A DNA stretch of 64,000 nucleotides from Sphingosinicella sp041916975 (lineage in GTDB: Bacteria; Pseudomonadota; Alphaproteobacteria; Sphingomonadales; Sphingomonadaceae), in NCBI RefSeq assembly GCF_041916975.1, contig NZ_JAYRYK010000001.1:62001-126000 (forward strand), read 5' to 3'. The notes under the pieces were generated by a model, which did not search any database, had not been told where the DNA came from, and was given only the letters and a program-made list of their open reading frames with translations. Below are positions 34,136 to 42,777 of this stretch, piece after piece (within the stretch, counting starts at the first letter, position 1; every line of letters begins with the position of its first letter). The position numbers and the translations under genes are program-made.

Positions 34136-35781
34136 AGCCTGGAAAAGAACTGATCTTCCTGCCGCTCGGCGGCTCCGGGGAGATCGGCATGAACGTCAAT
34201 CTCTATGGCTGCAACGGCAAGTGGATCATGGTCGATCTCGGCATGACCTTCGCCGATCCGAACCTGCCCGGCATCGAACTCGTGCTGCCCGACCTGTCCT
34301 TCATAGAGGATCGGCAGAAGGATCTGCTCGGCATCGTCCTCACGCACGGCCACGAGGATCATATCGGCGCGATCCCTTACCTGATCGGCGAGTTCGACGT
34401 GCCGCTCTACGCGACGCCGTTCACCGCGGGCCTCATCCGCAAGAAGCTGATCGAGGAAGGCATCGAGCGCGATGTCGAGCTGAATGTCGTGGAACTTGAA
34501 GGCGAGGTCGATCTCGGCCCGTTCAAGTGCCGTTACGTGCCGCTCGCGCATTCGATCCCCGAGGGCAATGCGCTCCTTATCGAAACGCCGTACGGCAAGA
34601 TCTTCCACACCGGCGACTGGAAGCTCGACGAGGCACCGGTGCTGGGCGTGCCGTCCACCGCCGAGGAACTGACCGCGCTTGGCGACGAAGGCATCCTCGC
34701 GCTCGTCGGCGATTCCACGAACGTCTTCAACCCCGAAGCTTCGGGCAGCGAAACGGGTGTGCGTGAAGGGCTGGACAAGGTGATCGCCGGGCACAAGGGC
34801 AGGGTGCTCGTCACCACCTTCGCCTCGAACGCCGCGCGCCTGCATACGCTCGGCGAAGTCGCGAAGGACACGGGCCGCAAGCTCTGCGTCGTCGGACGTT
34901 CGCTCGATCGCATCCTCGAAGTCTCGAAGAGCGTCGGCTACCTCACCGATTTCCCGCCCACCGTGTCGCATGAAGAGGCGATGAAGGTGCCGCGCGACAA
35001 ACTGCTCATCGTCTCCACGGGCGCGCAGGGCGAGGCGCGCGCAGCGCTCTCCCGCATCGCGGAGGGCGAGCATTCGCACATCAAGCTCGAACGCGGCGAC
35101 CTCGTCGTCTATTCCTCGAAGCAGATCCCGGGCAACGAGATTTCCATAGGCCGCGTGCAGAACGCGCTTGCCGCGAAGGGCGTCGAGATCATCACCGATC
35201 GGCAGGCGCACGTTCACGTTTCCGGCCACCCCGGCGTGCCCGAGCTCGAAGCGATGTACGGCTGGATTCGCCCGCAGATTTCCATCCCCGTTCACGGCGA
35301 GCGCCGCCACATGGAAGAGCACGCGCGCCTCGCGCGCCGCTTCGGGGTGCAGGAAGCGGTCGTGCCGGTGAACGGCAGCGCCATCCGCCTCGCGCCCGGC
35401 AAGCCGCAGATCATCAGCCACGAACCCGTGGGCCGCCTCGTCCTCGACGGTGACGTCATTCTCCCCGCCGACGGCGCCACGATGCTCGCGCGCCGCCGCA
35501 TGATGCACAACGGCCTCATCGCCGTGTTCGTCGTGATCGACGGCAAGAACCGCCTTGTCGCGCCGCCGCAGGTGCAGTCGCACGGCGTTCCGGTCGAAGA
35601 TGATCGCGATGAGTTCATCAACGATTGCGTCTCGGCCGCGAGCGAAGCCGCCGCTAAGGCGCGCACCAACGGTGAGGACGCGCTTGCAGAGGCGATCCGC
35701 GTCGCCGTCCGCCGCACCGCACGGGACTGGACGGGCAAGAAGCCGATTACCGAAGTCACCGTCACAAGGATCAAGGGCTAA
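34132..35781 (+). CDS. rnj: Ribonuclease J
   Basis: A 549-residue metallo-beta-lactamase/beta-CASP nuclease that degrades and matures RNA with 5' exo- and endonuclease activity. Zn ligands appear in LTHGHEDHIGAIPYL, with HTGDWKLDEAP and the beta-CASP segments following, then VHVSGHPGVPELEAMYGWIRP and VHGERRHMEEHARLA. It starts with TTG at 34132 behind AAAGGAA, overlapping the coaX stop. Confidence 0.95.
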   Translation: MKPGKELIFLPLGGSGEIGMNVNLYGCNGKWIMVDLGMTFADPNLPGIELVLPDLSFIEDRQKDLLGIVLTHGHEDHIGAIPYLIGEFDVPLYATPFTAGLIRKKLIEEGIERDVELNVVELEGEVDLGPFKCRYVPLAHSIPEGNALLIETPYGKIFHTGDWKLDEAPVLGVPSTAEELTALGDEGILALVGDSTNVFNPEASGSETGVREGLDKVIAGHKGRVLVTTFASNAARLHTLGEVAKDTGRKLCVVGRSLDRILEVSKSVGYLTDFPPTVSHEEAMKVPRDKLLIVSTGAQGEARAALSRIAEGEHSHIKLERGDLVVYSSKQIPGNEISIGRVQNALAAKGVEIITDRQAHVHVSGHPGVPELEAMYGWIRPQISIPVHGERRHMEEHARLARRFGVQEAVVPVNGSAIRLAPGKPQIISHEPVGRLVLDGDVILPADGATMLARRRMMHNGLIAVFVVIDGKNRLVAPPQVQSHGVPVEDDRDEFINDCVSAASEAAAKARTNGEDALAEAIRVAVRRTARDWTGKKPITEVTVTRIKG

Positions 35782-35785
35782 GTTG

Positions 35786-36034
35786 ATGGGTTGGGGATCG
35801 ATACTCGCGATCTATCTTCTGATCTGGACGGTCACGCTGTTCGCCGTGCTGCCGTTCGGCGTCCGCACCTCCGAGGAGGCGGGCGAGGACAAGGTGAAGG
35901 GCCAGGCCGACAGCGCGCCTGTGCGGCCGATGCTTGCGAAGAAGATGCTCTGGACGACGCTGATCTCCGCTGTCCTGATGGCAGGCGTCTGGTGGCTGAG
36001 TGAGGCGGGCTACCTCAACTTCATGCCGAACTGA
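35786..36034 (+). CDS. DUF1467 family small membrane protein
   Basis: An 82-residue protein with two membrane helices (about residues 4-24 and 56-74) separated by a charged loop (RTSEEAGEDKVKGQADSAP). The WGSILAIYLLIWTVTLFAVLPFGVRT opening is typical of the alphaproteobacterial DUF1467 family, function unknown. The start is ATG 35786, four bases after rnj (TTG 35783 is possible). It ends the nuo-birA-coaX-rnj run. Confidence 0.82.
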   Translation: MGWGSILAIYLLIWTVTLFAVLPFGVRTSEEAGEDKVKGQADSAPVRPMLAKKMLWTTLISAVLMAGVWWLSEAGYLNFMPN

Positions 36035-36120
36035 GCCGCCCGGTAGCCGGCCGCGCCCGGTTGTTTTGACTTCGTAATGATGCAACACTCCGCGCGGGAA
36101 GCAGCGGAGGGCATGGCGAC

Positions 36121-36552
36121 ATGGCAAATCTCGTTCACGGAACTGCGAGTGCGATCAACCTGGGTTCGGACTATTCCTATGCCGCGACCGCTAACCACGG
36201 CCCGGTCGCGATCAAGAACCAACTCGTAAGCCTGCGTATCGACAACAAGCCTGTGCTGTTCAAGACGCGCACGCTGCCTTCGATCAGCGAAGGCGATCGT
36301 ATCGCCGTCGTCGGCACGGACAAGAACGGAACGCTCGAAGCCGTGGCTCTACGCAACCTGACGACCGGGGCGGGCTATTACATGCCGACCGTGATGCCGA
36401 TGGTGCTCGCGGCCGTACTCGTCGTCATCGGTCTGCCGCTCATCCCGTTTCTGGGCATCGGCCTGCTGTTCGTGGGTTTTGGGGGCTGGATTCTCTACAA
36501 GGGCTATTCGGCGCACACCGCGATCAACCAGCTCAAAGCCTTCCAGCCTTGA
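36121..36552 (+). CDS. Hypothetical protein with C-terminal membrane hairpin
   Basis: A 143-residue protein I do not recognise. Residues 1-85 look soluble and beta-rich (alternating hydrophobic segments such as PVAIKNQLVSLRIDNKPVLF and GDRIAVVGTDKNGTLEAVALRN), reminiscent of a small beta-barrel. Residues 88-128 are strongly hydrophobic, consistent with two membrane helices broken at GLPLIPFLG. It stands alone, 86 bases after the DUF1467 gene and convergent with the coiled-coil gene (9 bases apart). Confidence 0.7.
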   Translation: MANLVHGTASAINLGSDYSYAATANHGPVAIKNQLVSLRIDNKPVLFKTRTLPSISEGDRIAVVGTDKNGTLEAVALRNLTTGAGYYMPTVMPMVLAAVLVVIGLPLIPFLGIGLLFVGFGGWILYKGYSAHTAINQLKAFQP

Positions 36553-36561
36553 TCTGAGCGC

Positions 36562-38913
36562 TCAGCGGAGGCGTTCGGTCGCCTGCGCCAGCGCCACGTA
36601 GAGCTTGCCGAGGTCGGACGACAGGAGCGTCATCGAGAGCGCATTGCCGTCCCGGTCCGCGTTGAAGCGGCGGAGCATCGCCTCGAAATCGTGGATGTAG
36701 CGGCGCACGCCGTCGCGGAACTCGGCGTCCTCGCTGTAGCGGCGGGTGACTTCCTTGGCATCGCGGCTGGTAAGGATCTGCACGGCGCGGCGCGAGAAGA
36801 CGCCGCGCTCGCCCGCCAGATACTGCTTCCAGGCCGTCTCGGTGACCTCCGCCGAAAGCCCCTTGGCGATGTCGATAGAGGCGCTGTTGAGCGCTTCGAC
36901 GAGCAGTTCGGATTGGCGGCCGATGTCCTTCCGGAGTGCAGCGTCGAGGTGTGCGTCCGCTTCGTTGACGCGGGTTTCGATCGCGGCGGCGGTCTCGGCG
37001 ACCGACACCAGCTGGCGCGACAGGCGCTCGGCGGCCAGCTGCGCGGCGTCGGCACTGCGCGTACCGGCGGCTTCCAGCGCCTTGATCTGCGTTTCCACGG
37101 GCTCGATCGCGCTCTGACGCACAGCTTCGCGCGACGCCTTCGAAAGCGCCTCGCGCGCTTCCTCAACCACCGCTTCGAGCGCGGTCTTCACCGTGCCCGC
37201 CGTCTGCGCTGCAACCTCGCGCACGCGCCCAAGCGCGTCGATCAGCTGCGTCGTCGCGCTGAGCGCCGTGCTTTCCGCCGAGCGCTCGACGCCCGAGAGG
37301 ATGCCCTGCGCGGCCTCGATCTCGCCGCGCACCTTGGCCACCACGGCTTCGAGGCTTTCGCGCTGGTCTTCGAGGCCATCGAGCAGTTCGTCGATCGCCT
37401 TCCGCCCAGCGGCGATCGGCGAATTGATCGCTGCGGCGCGCTCGGAGACGCGGTCGATGTCCTGCGACAGGTTCGTCACCGAACCGCGCAGCGCGTCGAT
37501 GGCGCCGAGGCCCTTTTCGGCGCCTGCCGGCACGCCCTCGGCAAGTGAGGCGAGCGCCTGGTCTGTCGCCGCGCGTACCGAGGCGAGCGCGTCGCCGATC
37601 TCTTTCGCTGCGCCGCGCGTGGTGCCGAGCGGCGTCGAGAGCGAATCGATTTCACCGCGCACCTGCGCGATGCGCGCGGAAAGGCTGGCGAGGACACTTT
37701 CGCTCGAATTGGCGGCGTTGCCGAGCTTGGCGTCGAGCACGCTGAACCCGCGCTCGACGGTGTCGAGGAAGCCACGGCTGCCCGCGTCCTGCTCGCTGAT
37801 GCGTTTGCTGAGTTCGGCGACATGTTCGGCAATGGCGGTGATCCGGCCCGCGATCGTCTCGATCGCGCGTCCGCCGATATCCTCAAGGTCGAGCGAGGTG
37901 CGCGAGATGGCAGCCGCGAGCGCCGCGGTCTGCGCTTCGACACCGGCGCGCGTCGCTTCCAGCGCCTCGCCAGTTTTGGCGAGTGCGGCGTCGCCGCTCG
38001 CTTCAAGCGCGGTCGCATAGGTGCCGAGACGGCTTTCTGCGTCGCCGGCGGAGGTGGCGATGGCGGAAATTACGCTGGTAAGGCTTGCGGTCGCGGCCTT
38101 GGCCTGCGCGCCCGCTTCCTCGCTGCGCGTCCACACCGCGGCGAGCAGGTCTTCGGTTTCCTGAAGCTGCGTGCGGGCATCCGTTGCGCTCGTGGCGAGC
38201 AGCCCGGCGATGCGGTTTACCTGGGCTTCTGCTTCAGGGAGGGCACTTGCAAGCGAATCGAAGCTGGCACGCGCCTTGTCGCTGCTCTCGGCGAGCGCGG
38301 CGGAGCTGGCGTCGATCGCGGCGCGGTCCTCGGCGAGTGTTCCGGCGAGCGTGCGTGTACGGTGCACGGCGGCATCGGTGGCGGTGACGAAACCCTCGAC
38401 CTCTTCTGCGAACACCTTGCGCAGCCCTTCGACGCGCATGGTCACCGCCGCCAACACGGAATCGATGCTTTCAAGCTGCGTGCGCGTTTCGCGTGCGGTG
38501 AGCGCGAAGCGCTCCTCAGCAGCTTCGATTCGCGCCAGCATCTCGCGCTGCTGCCCCGGCCACACGCGCGCGGCGACAAGGGCGATCAGCCAGATCGCCG
38601 AAAGCGGCGCGGCGACACCACCAGCAACGCCCGCCCATTCGGTCAGCGTCAACGCACCGACGCCTGCCGAACCGGCGATTAGCCAAACGACGGCGGCGGC
38701 AAGCGCCAGCCACGCGAGCGAGGCGAGGGCGGCGAACAGCAGTACGCGGCTGGAAAATGTCGGCACGGCATCGTCCACGGCCTCGTCATCCATCTGGCGC
38801 AGACGCCTCATCGGTGCCGACGTATCCGGCTCTGCATCGGACATCGTGTTCTGCTGCCACGTGTAGTCCGGCGGAAGCTTTTCCGGAAACGACCGCCGAC
38901 CGACTGGACTCAT
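36562..38913 (-). CDS. Large inner-membrane coiled-coil protein of unknown function
   Basis: A 783-residue protein. The first 60 residues are polar, two hydrophobic helices follow (VLLFAALASLAWLALAAAVV and PLSAIWLIALVAARV), and then about 600 residues of Ala/Glu/Ser-rich heptad sequence strongly suggest a very long coiled coil. It ends in a compact region (FEAMLRRFNADRDGNALSMTLLSSDLGKLYVAL). No kinase, HAMP or methyl-accepting signature is seen. ATG 38913 is chosen for a GGGG ribosome site; ATG 38844 lacks one. Possibly a scaffold at the cell envelope; that is inference. Confidence 0.72.
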   Translation of the reverse strand: MSPVGRRSFPEKLPPDYTWQQNTMSDAEPDTSAPMRRLRQMDDEAVDDAVPTFSSRVLLFAALASLAWLALAAAVVWLIAGSAGVGALTLTEWAGVAGGVAAPLSAIWLIALVAARVWPGQQREMLARIEAAEERFALTARETRTQLESIDSVLAAVTMRVEGLRKVFAEEVEGFVTATDAAVHRTRTLAGTLAEDRAAIDASSAALAESSDKARASFDSLASALPEAEAQVNRIAGLLATSATDARTQLQETEDLLAAVWTRSEEAGAQAKAATASLTSVISAIATSAGDAESRLGTYATALEASGDAALAKTGEALEATRAGVEAQTAALAAAISRTSLDLEDIGGRAIETIAGRITAIAEHVAELSKRISEQDAGSRGFLDTVERGFSVLDAKLGNAANSSESVLASLSARIAQVRGEIDSLSTPLGTTRGAAKEIGDALASVRAATDQALASLAEGVPAGAEKGLGAIDALRGSVTNLSQDIDRVSERAAAINSPIAAGRKAIDELLDGLEDQRESLEAVVAKVRGEIEAAQGILSGVERSAESTALSATTQLIDALGRVREVAAQTAGTVKTALEAVVEEAREALSKASREAVRQSAIEPVETQIKALEAAGTRSADAAQLAAERLSRQLVSVAETAAAIETRVNEADAHLDAALRKDIGRQSELLVEALNSASIDIAKGLSAEVTETAWKQYLAGERGVFSRRAVQILTSRDAKEVTRRYSEDAEFRDGVRRYIHDFEAMLRRFNADRDGNALSMTLLSSDLGKLYVALAQATERLR

Positions 38914-39046
38914 GGTGCACGACCCCCGTGAAACCTGTTGTGTGAAAACCCTCGCACCCCTGTCTATCACCGCCCGTGCGGACAGGACAGCCCGGCAATC
39001 TGCATTTGTCGACAGTTTGTTAACACTCGTCGCCGAACATGGCCGC

Positions 39047-39355
39047 ATGAACCCCGAATCCGCCCCCGCTTTCCTGCCGCACCGCCTGCTCGAAATCACG
39101 GGTGGGGATACAGCATTGTTCGACGACCTGATGTCGGAATTCCGCGAGAATTTACCCGCCTATGCCGCCGAACTGCGTGCCGCGAAGGATCGCACGGGGT
39201 GGAAAGCTGCCGCACACCGCCTGAAAGGTGCGGCGCAGGCTATCGGCGCGGAGGCCATCGGCGCGATCGCACTGCTCGCCGAGCTGTCGGCGCCGGGCGA
39301 CAGCGCACTCCTCGCGCGTCTCGACGCCGAGATCATGCGCTTCTCAAGCTTCTAG
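39047..39355 (+). CDS. Stand-alone Hpt (histidine phosphotransfer) domain protein
   Basis: A 102-residue single-domain protein. The phospho-acceptor region AAHRLKGAAQAIGAEAIG carries His57 in the H-x-L-K-G context typical of Hpt domains, with flanking helices (DDLMSEFRENLPAYAAELRAA, LLAELSAPGDSALLARLDAEI). It could shuttle phosphate between a hybrid kinase and response regulator located elsewhere. ATG 39047 has a weak ribosome site. It is divergent from the coiled-coil gene and overlaps the convergent phosphatidyltransferase gene by 12 bases. Confidence 0.8.
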   Translation: MNPESAPAFLPHRLLEITGGDTALFDDLMSEFRENLPAYAAELRAAKDRTGWKAAAHRLKGAAQAIGAEAIGAIALLAELSAPGDSALLARLDAEIMRFSSF

Positions 39356-40168
39356 CAGCGCGGCCTCGCGTGCGCGGCGCGTACGCTCGATCAGAATCGC
39401 CGAGAGGCTGAGGCCAAGGATTTCCCAAAGCCAGTACCAGAGCGCGCTTCCCGCGAGGCACGCGATGAAGATCGCAAGCGTTCGCCCGCTCGCGCCGAGG
39501 ATCGTGGCAGCCAGGAGAATAGGGCGTAATCTCTCCACGTAGCGCACACGCAGCGCCGGGTTCGCGCCAAGCGCAGTATCAAGCGCCTGCGCACCGGGCA
39601 TCAATTTCGCCTGAAGCGCGTTGTAGCCGATCTCGAGAAAACCGCCGACGGCCGCACGTGGCACAAAGCCGGGCTGGCCTGCGCTTCGCCGGATGAATAC
39701 CTCGCGCTGCAGTTCGTACCATGCCGCCTGCACGACGTGCGCGGCGCCCGCCGCAACCGCAAACGGCAGGCTGATGCCTATGCCAACTTCGTGTGCCGCC
39801 GCGAAAGCGAGGCTGAGATAAACGAGGATGAAGACGCTGTAGTCGCAGAAGCCGTCTAGGAAACGCCCGAACTCGCTGGTCCGCCCCGTGGCACGCGCGG
39901 TCATGCCGTCGAGCCCGTCGAAGACGTGCCACGCCAGCATCGCAGCGAATCCGGCAAGCGCCATCGCTGGGTTCTCGTAGTGGAAATAGGCCCATGCGGC
40001 GGCGAGGCCGAAGCCGATCCCGGCGATCGAAATGGCGTTCGGCGGAACATGGAGCCTCACCGCAACGGGCAGCAATGCACGCGACACCGGGTGAATGACC
40101 GCGATGTTCAGCGGCTCTTCTATGGCTCGCGGGCGTCCGCCGTCTGCTGTGTCGACTGTGGAATGCAT
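39344..40168 (-). CDS. CDP-alcohol phosphatidyltransferase family protein (canonical motif)
   Basis: A 274-residue polytopic membrane enzyme. The full family motif is present: D84-G-L-D87-G-x2-A-R-x8-G101-x3-D105-x3-D109, with all four aspartates. Members transfer a phospho-alcohol from a CDP-alcohol to an acceptor hydroxyl. Several membrane helices surround the motif (AISIAGIGFGLAAAWAYF, YSVFILVYLSLAFA, ILLAATILGASGRTLAIFIACLAG). It is divergent, 89 bases apart, from a gene with a second family member and an inositol pathway. An inositol phospholipid or related product is plausible; the substrate is unproven. Confidence 0.87.
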   Translation of the reverse strand: MHSTVDTADGGRPRAIEEPLNIAVIHPVSRALLPVAVRLHVPPNAISIAGIGFGLAAAWAYFHYENPAMALAGFAAMLAWHVFDGLDGMTARATGRTSEFGRFLDGFCDYSVFILVYLSLAFAAAHEVGIGISLPFAVAAGAAHVVQAAWYELQREVFIRRSAGQPGFVPRAAVGGFLEIGYNALQAKLMPGAQALDTALGANPALRVRYVERLRPILLAATILGASGRTLAIFIACLAGSALWYWLWEILGLSLSAILIERTRRAREAALLEA

Positions 40169-40198
40169 CGTATGCGATGTGCGCCGGTCCGGGGAGAG

Positions 40199-40228
40199 TT
40201 GGCAAGTCCGCTTGCTTGCCCTTATGGT
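40199..40228 (+). promoter_or_regulatory. Candidate promoter of the putative inositol cluster
   Basis: TTGGCA (40199-40204, five of six to consensus) and TATGGT (40223-40228, four of six) are 18 bases apart in the 89-base divergent gap, 30 bases before the ATG at 40258. Only the sequence match supports it. Confidence 0.35.
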
Positions 40229-40257
40229 CCGCCATCCATTCAGACCCGGAGACGTCG

Positions 40258-41616
40258 ATGGCGCTTGTGGCGCTGCTCTATGCCCATCATTTCAGCGCCG
40301 GGGCGGACGAACCGCTGGCCGCGCTCGGCATCACGGGAATCGCCTCGGTCGACCGGCAGATTCGCCAATGCCGTCGCGCGGGTGCGGAGCGCATCGTCGT
40401 GATGGTGGAACGCGTGACGCCTCGCCTCGCGGCTGCGCTCGATCGCGCGCGCCGGGCAACGCCCGGTATCGAGGTCGTCCACGGCGGAGACGGTGTTCGT
40501 GCCGCGATCCGCGAGGAAGACAACGTGCTTTCGCTCGACGAGGGGCTCGTCGCGGATGAACGCGCCATCGCCGCCGTCGCAGGCGCGACCGGCGAGGTCG
40601 TGCTCGGTGTCTGGATGGAGGCGGATGAGCGCCCGATCACGGCGGAGCGGATCGCCTCCGACCGGTTCTTCGCTGGGCTCGCGCGCTTTCCGGGGCGCCT
40701 TGTCCGCAGCGTCGCGGGTCGCCTTGGCGACTGGGATATGCAGGCGACGCTGGTGCGCTCGGCGCTGGGGGAGGGACCGCATACGCCTGTCGAGGTTGGG
40801 CGCGTCCCCGCGTACTGCCCGTCGCGGCGACGCGAAGTTCCGCTGCAATGGCGCCGCGCCATCGATACGGCTTCTGCCGACGCGGCCACTACCGAGGCTC
40901 TGGCCTCCGCGCAGAAAGGCATCCTCGATTGGCCGGCGCGCTTCATCCACCCGCCGGTCGAAAACCTGCTCACGCGTCTGCTGCTGCCGACGCCGCTCAC
41001 GCCCAACATGATTTCCGTCGGCGTGTTCCTGCTTGGGCTCGCCGCGATGGCGGCGTTCGCACTCGGCCATCTGTGGGTAGGCCTCATACTTGCGCTCGTC
41101 ATCGGGCCGCTTGACGGCGTGGACGGCAAGCTGGCCCGCACCCGCGTCGAGTTTTCGAAGTGGGGTGATCTTGAACATGTGGCGGACAAGGTCGTTGAGT
41201 ACGGCTGGTTCGCGGCGCTCGCTTATTATTTCAATTCGGTCGGACACGGCGGCGCTTGGCCGCTTGCCGCGATCTGCGTGGGTTTCGCGCTCGCCGAAGC
41301 GGTGCAGGGCGAGTTCTTCCGCCGCTTCAGCGGCAAGCAGATCGACGACGCCGGCGAGTTCGAACGCCGCTTCCGGCTGGTCGCAGGCCGCCGCAACACG
41401 TTCTTCTGGAGCCTTTTGCCGTTTGCGGCGTTCGGCGCGTGGTATGCGGGCTTTGCGATGATCGCGGCGTACAGCGCGCTCACCTTCTTCGTCATGCAGG
41501 CGCGCTTCTTCGTTCGGCTTCAGGAATATGGCAGCGAAAACAGCGATCGGATCGCCGCGAACTTTGCAAAGACAGCCTACACATTCTTGCCCGATTCAGC
41601 TGGCAACGCTAAGTGA
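40258..41616 (+). CDS. Two-domain CDP-alcohol phosphatidyltransferase (DIPP-synthase-like) with degenerate N-terminal nucleotidyltransferase-like domain
   Basis: A 452-residue protein. Residues 1 to about 215 resemble a nucleotidyltransferase fold (SVDRQIRQCRRAGAERIVVMVE) but lack the G-x-G-x-R signature, so the domain is probably non-catalytic. Residues 235-452 are a membrane phosphatidyltransferase domain: LTPNMISVG, then D286-G-V-D289-G-x2-A-R-x8-G303. The last two aspartates of the family motif are replaced by His307 and Lys311, with an Asp at 310 instead. The domain order copies archaeal IPCT-DIPPS fusions. GGAG before ATG 40258 fixes the start. Inositol-3-phosphate synthase and an IPCT-like gene follow, so a CDP-inositol substrate is inferred. 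Confidence 0.8.
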   Translation: MALVALLYAHHFSAGADEPLAALGITGIASVDRQIRQCRRAGAERIVVMVERVTPRLAAALDRARRATPGIEVVHGGDGVRAAIREEDNVLSLDEGLVADERAIAAVAGATGEVVLGVWMEADERPITAERIASDRFFAGLARFPGRLVRSVAGRLGDWDMQATLVRSALGEGPHTPVEVGRVPAYCPSRRREVPLQWRRAIDTASADAATTEALASAQKGILDWPARFIHPPVENLLTRLLLPTPLTPNMISVGVFLLGLAAMAAFALGHLWVGLILALVIGPLDGVDGKLARTRVEFSKWGDLEHVADKVVEYGWFAALAYYFNSVGHGGAWPLAAICVGFALAEAVQGEFFRRFSGKQIDDAGEFERRFRLVAGRRNTFFWSLLPFAAFGAWYAGFAMIAAYSALTFFVMQARFFVRLQEYGSENSDRIAANFAKTAYTFLPDSAGNAK

Positions 41617-41658
41617 TCGTCGTCAACCGCGCAGTAGACGCGTCTCAGGATCTTTCCC

Positions 41659-42765
41659 ATGCATGAAGTAAGAGTAGCGGTCGTTGGTATCGGCAATTGT
41701 GCAAGTTCGCTTGTTCAGGGCGTCGCGCACTATCAGAACGGCGGTGCCAACGAGCAGATCGGCCTGCTGCACTGGGATCTGGGCGGTTACCGCCCGAAGG
41801 ATATTCGTTTCGTTGCCGGTTGGGATATTGATCGCCGCAAGGTCGGCCTCGATATTGCCGAGGCGATCTTTGCGAAGCCGAACTGCACGGCAGTGTTCTG
41901 CGATCATGTACCGGAAACCAGCGTACGCGTCCGCATGGGCCGCGTTCTCGACGGCGTTGGCGAGCACATGGCCGACTATCCCGACGACCGCACCTTCCTC
42001 GTGGCGGACGAGGCGGAACCCGACAAGGCTGAGGTCGTGCGCGTGCTTCGCGAGACGCGCGCCGACGTGCTGATGAACTACCTCCCGGTCGGCAGCCAGA
42101 AGGCCACCGAATTCTATGCCGAGTGCGCGCTCGAGGCGGGCGTTGCGTTCGTCAACAACATCCCGGTGTTCATCGCCAGCGATCCCGTTTGGGCGAAGCG
42201 CTTCAAGGATGCAGGGCTCCCGATCATCGGGGACGACATCAAGGCGCAGCTCGGCGCCACCATCGTGCACCGCGTGCTCACCGATCTCTTCAAGAAGCGC
42301 GGCGTGAAGCTCGATCGCACGTATCAGCTCAACACCGGCGGCAACACCGACTTTCTCAACATGCTCAACCGCTCGCGCCTCGCCTCCAAGAAGGAGTCGA
42401 AGACCGAGGCCGTGCAGTCGGTCGCCGAGCGCCGCATGGACGACGAGAACATCCACGTCGGCCCATCGGACTACGTCGCATGGCAGAACGACAACAAGGT
42501 CTGCTTCCTGCGCATGGAAGGCCAGCTCTTCGGCGGCGTCCCGATGAACCTCGAACTCCGCCTGTCGGTGGAGGACAGCCCCAATTCGGCGGGTGTCGCG
42601 ATCGACATGATCCGCTGCGCGAAGCTCGCGCTCGATCGCGGCCTCGCCGGACCGATCGATGCCGCCGCCAGCTATTTCTGCAAGCACCCGCCGCGCCAGA
42701 CGAGCGACGACCTTGCCTTCGCCGCGCTGGAGGCGTTCATCGCCGGCGGCGGCAAGCTGCACTAG
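41659..42765 (+). CDS. ino1: Inositol-3-phosphate synthase
   Basis: A 368-residue NAD-dependent enzyme making myo-inositol phosphate from glucose-6-phosphate. The NAD loop is VAVVGIGNCASSLVQG (residues 6-21). Active-site regions NYLPVGSQKATEFYAECALEAG, FVNNIPVFIAS, IGDDIKAQLGATIVHR and QLNTGGNTDFLNML are all intact. Its size matches the short actinobacterial/archaeal type rather than the 500-residue eukaryotic form. It lies 42 bases after the phosphatidyltransferase and 12 before an IPCT-like gene, so its product is very likely used by those neighbours. Confidence 0.95.
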   Translation: MHEVRVAVVGIGNCASSLVQGVAHYQNGGANEQIGLLHWDLGGYRPKDIRFVAGWDIDRRKVGLDIAEAIFAKPNCTAVFCDHVPETSVRVRMGRVLDGVGEHMADYPDDRTFLVADEAEPDKAEVVRVLRETRADVLMNYLPVGSQKATEFYAECALEAGVAFVNNIPVFIASDPVWAKRFKDAGLPIIGDDIKAQLGATIVHRVLTDLFKKRGVKLDRTYQLNTGGNTDFLNMLNRSRLASKKESKTEAVQSVAERRMDDENIHVGPSDYVAWQNDNKVCFLRMEGQLFGGVPMNLELRLSVEDSPNSAGVAIDMIRCAKLALDRGLAGPIDAAASYFCKHPPRQTSDDLAFAALEAFIAGGGKLH

Positions 42766-42777
42766 GACGAGCGGCTC

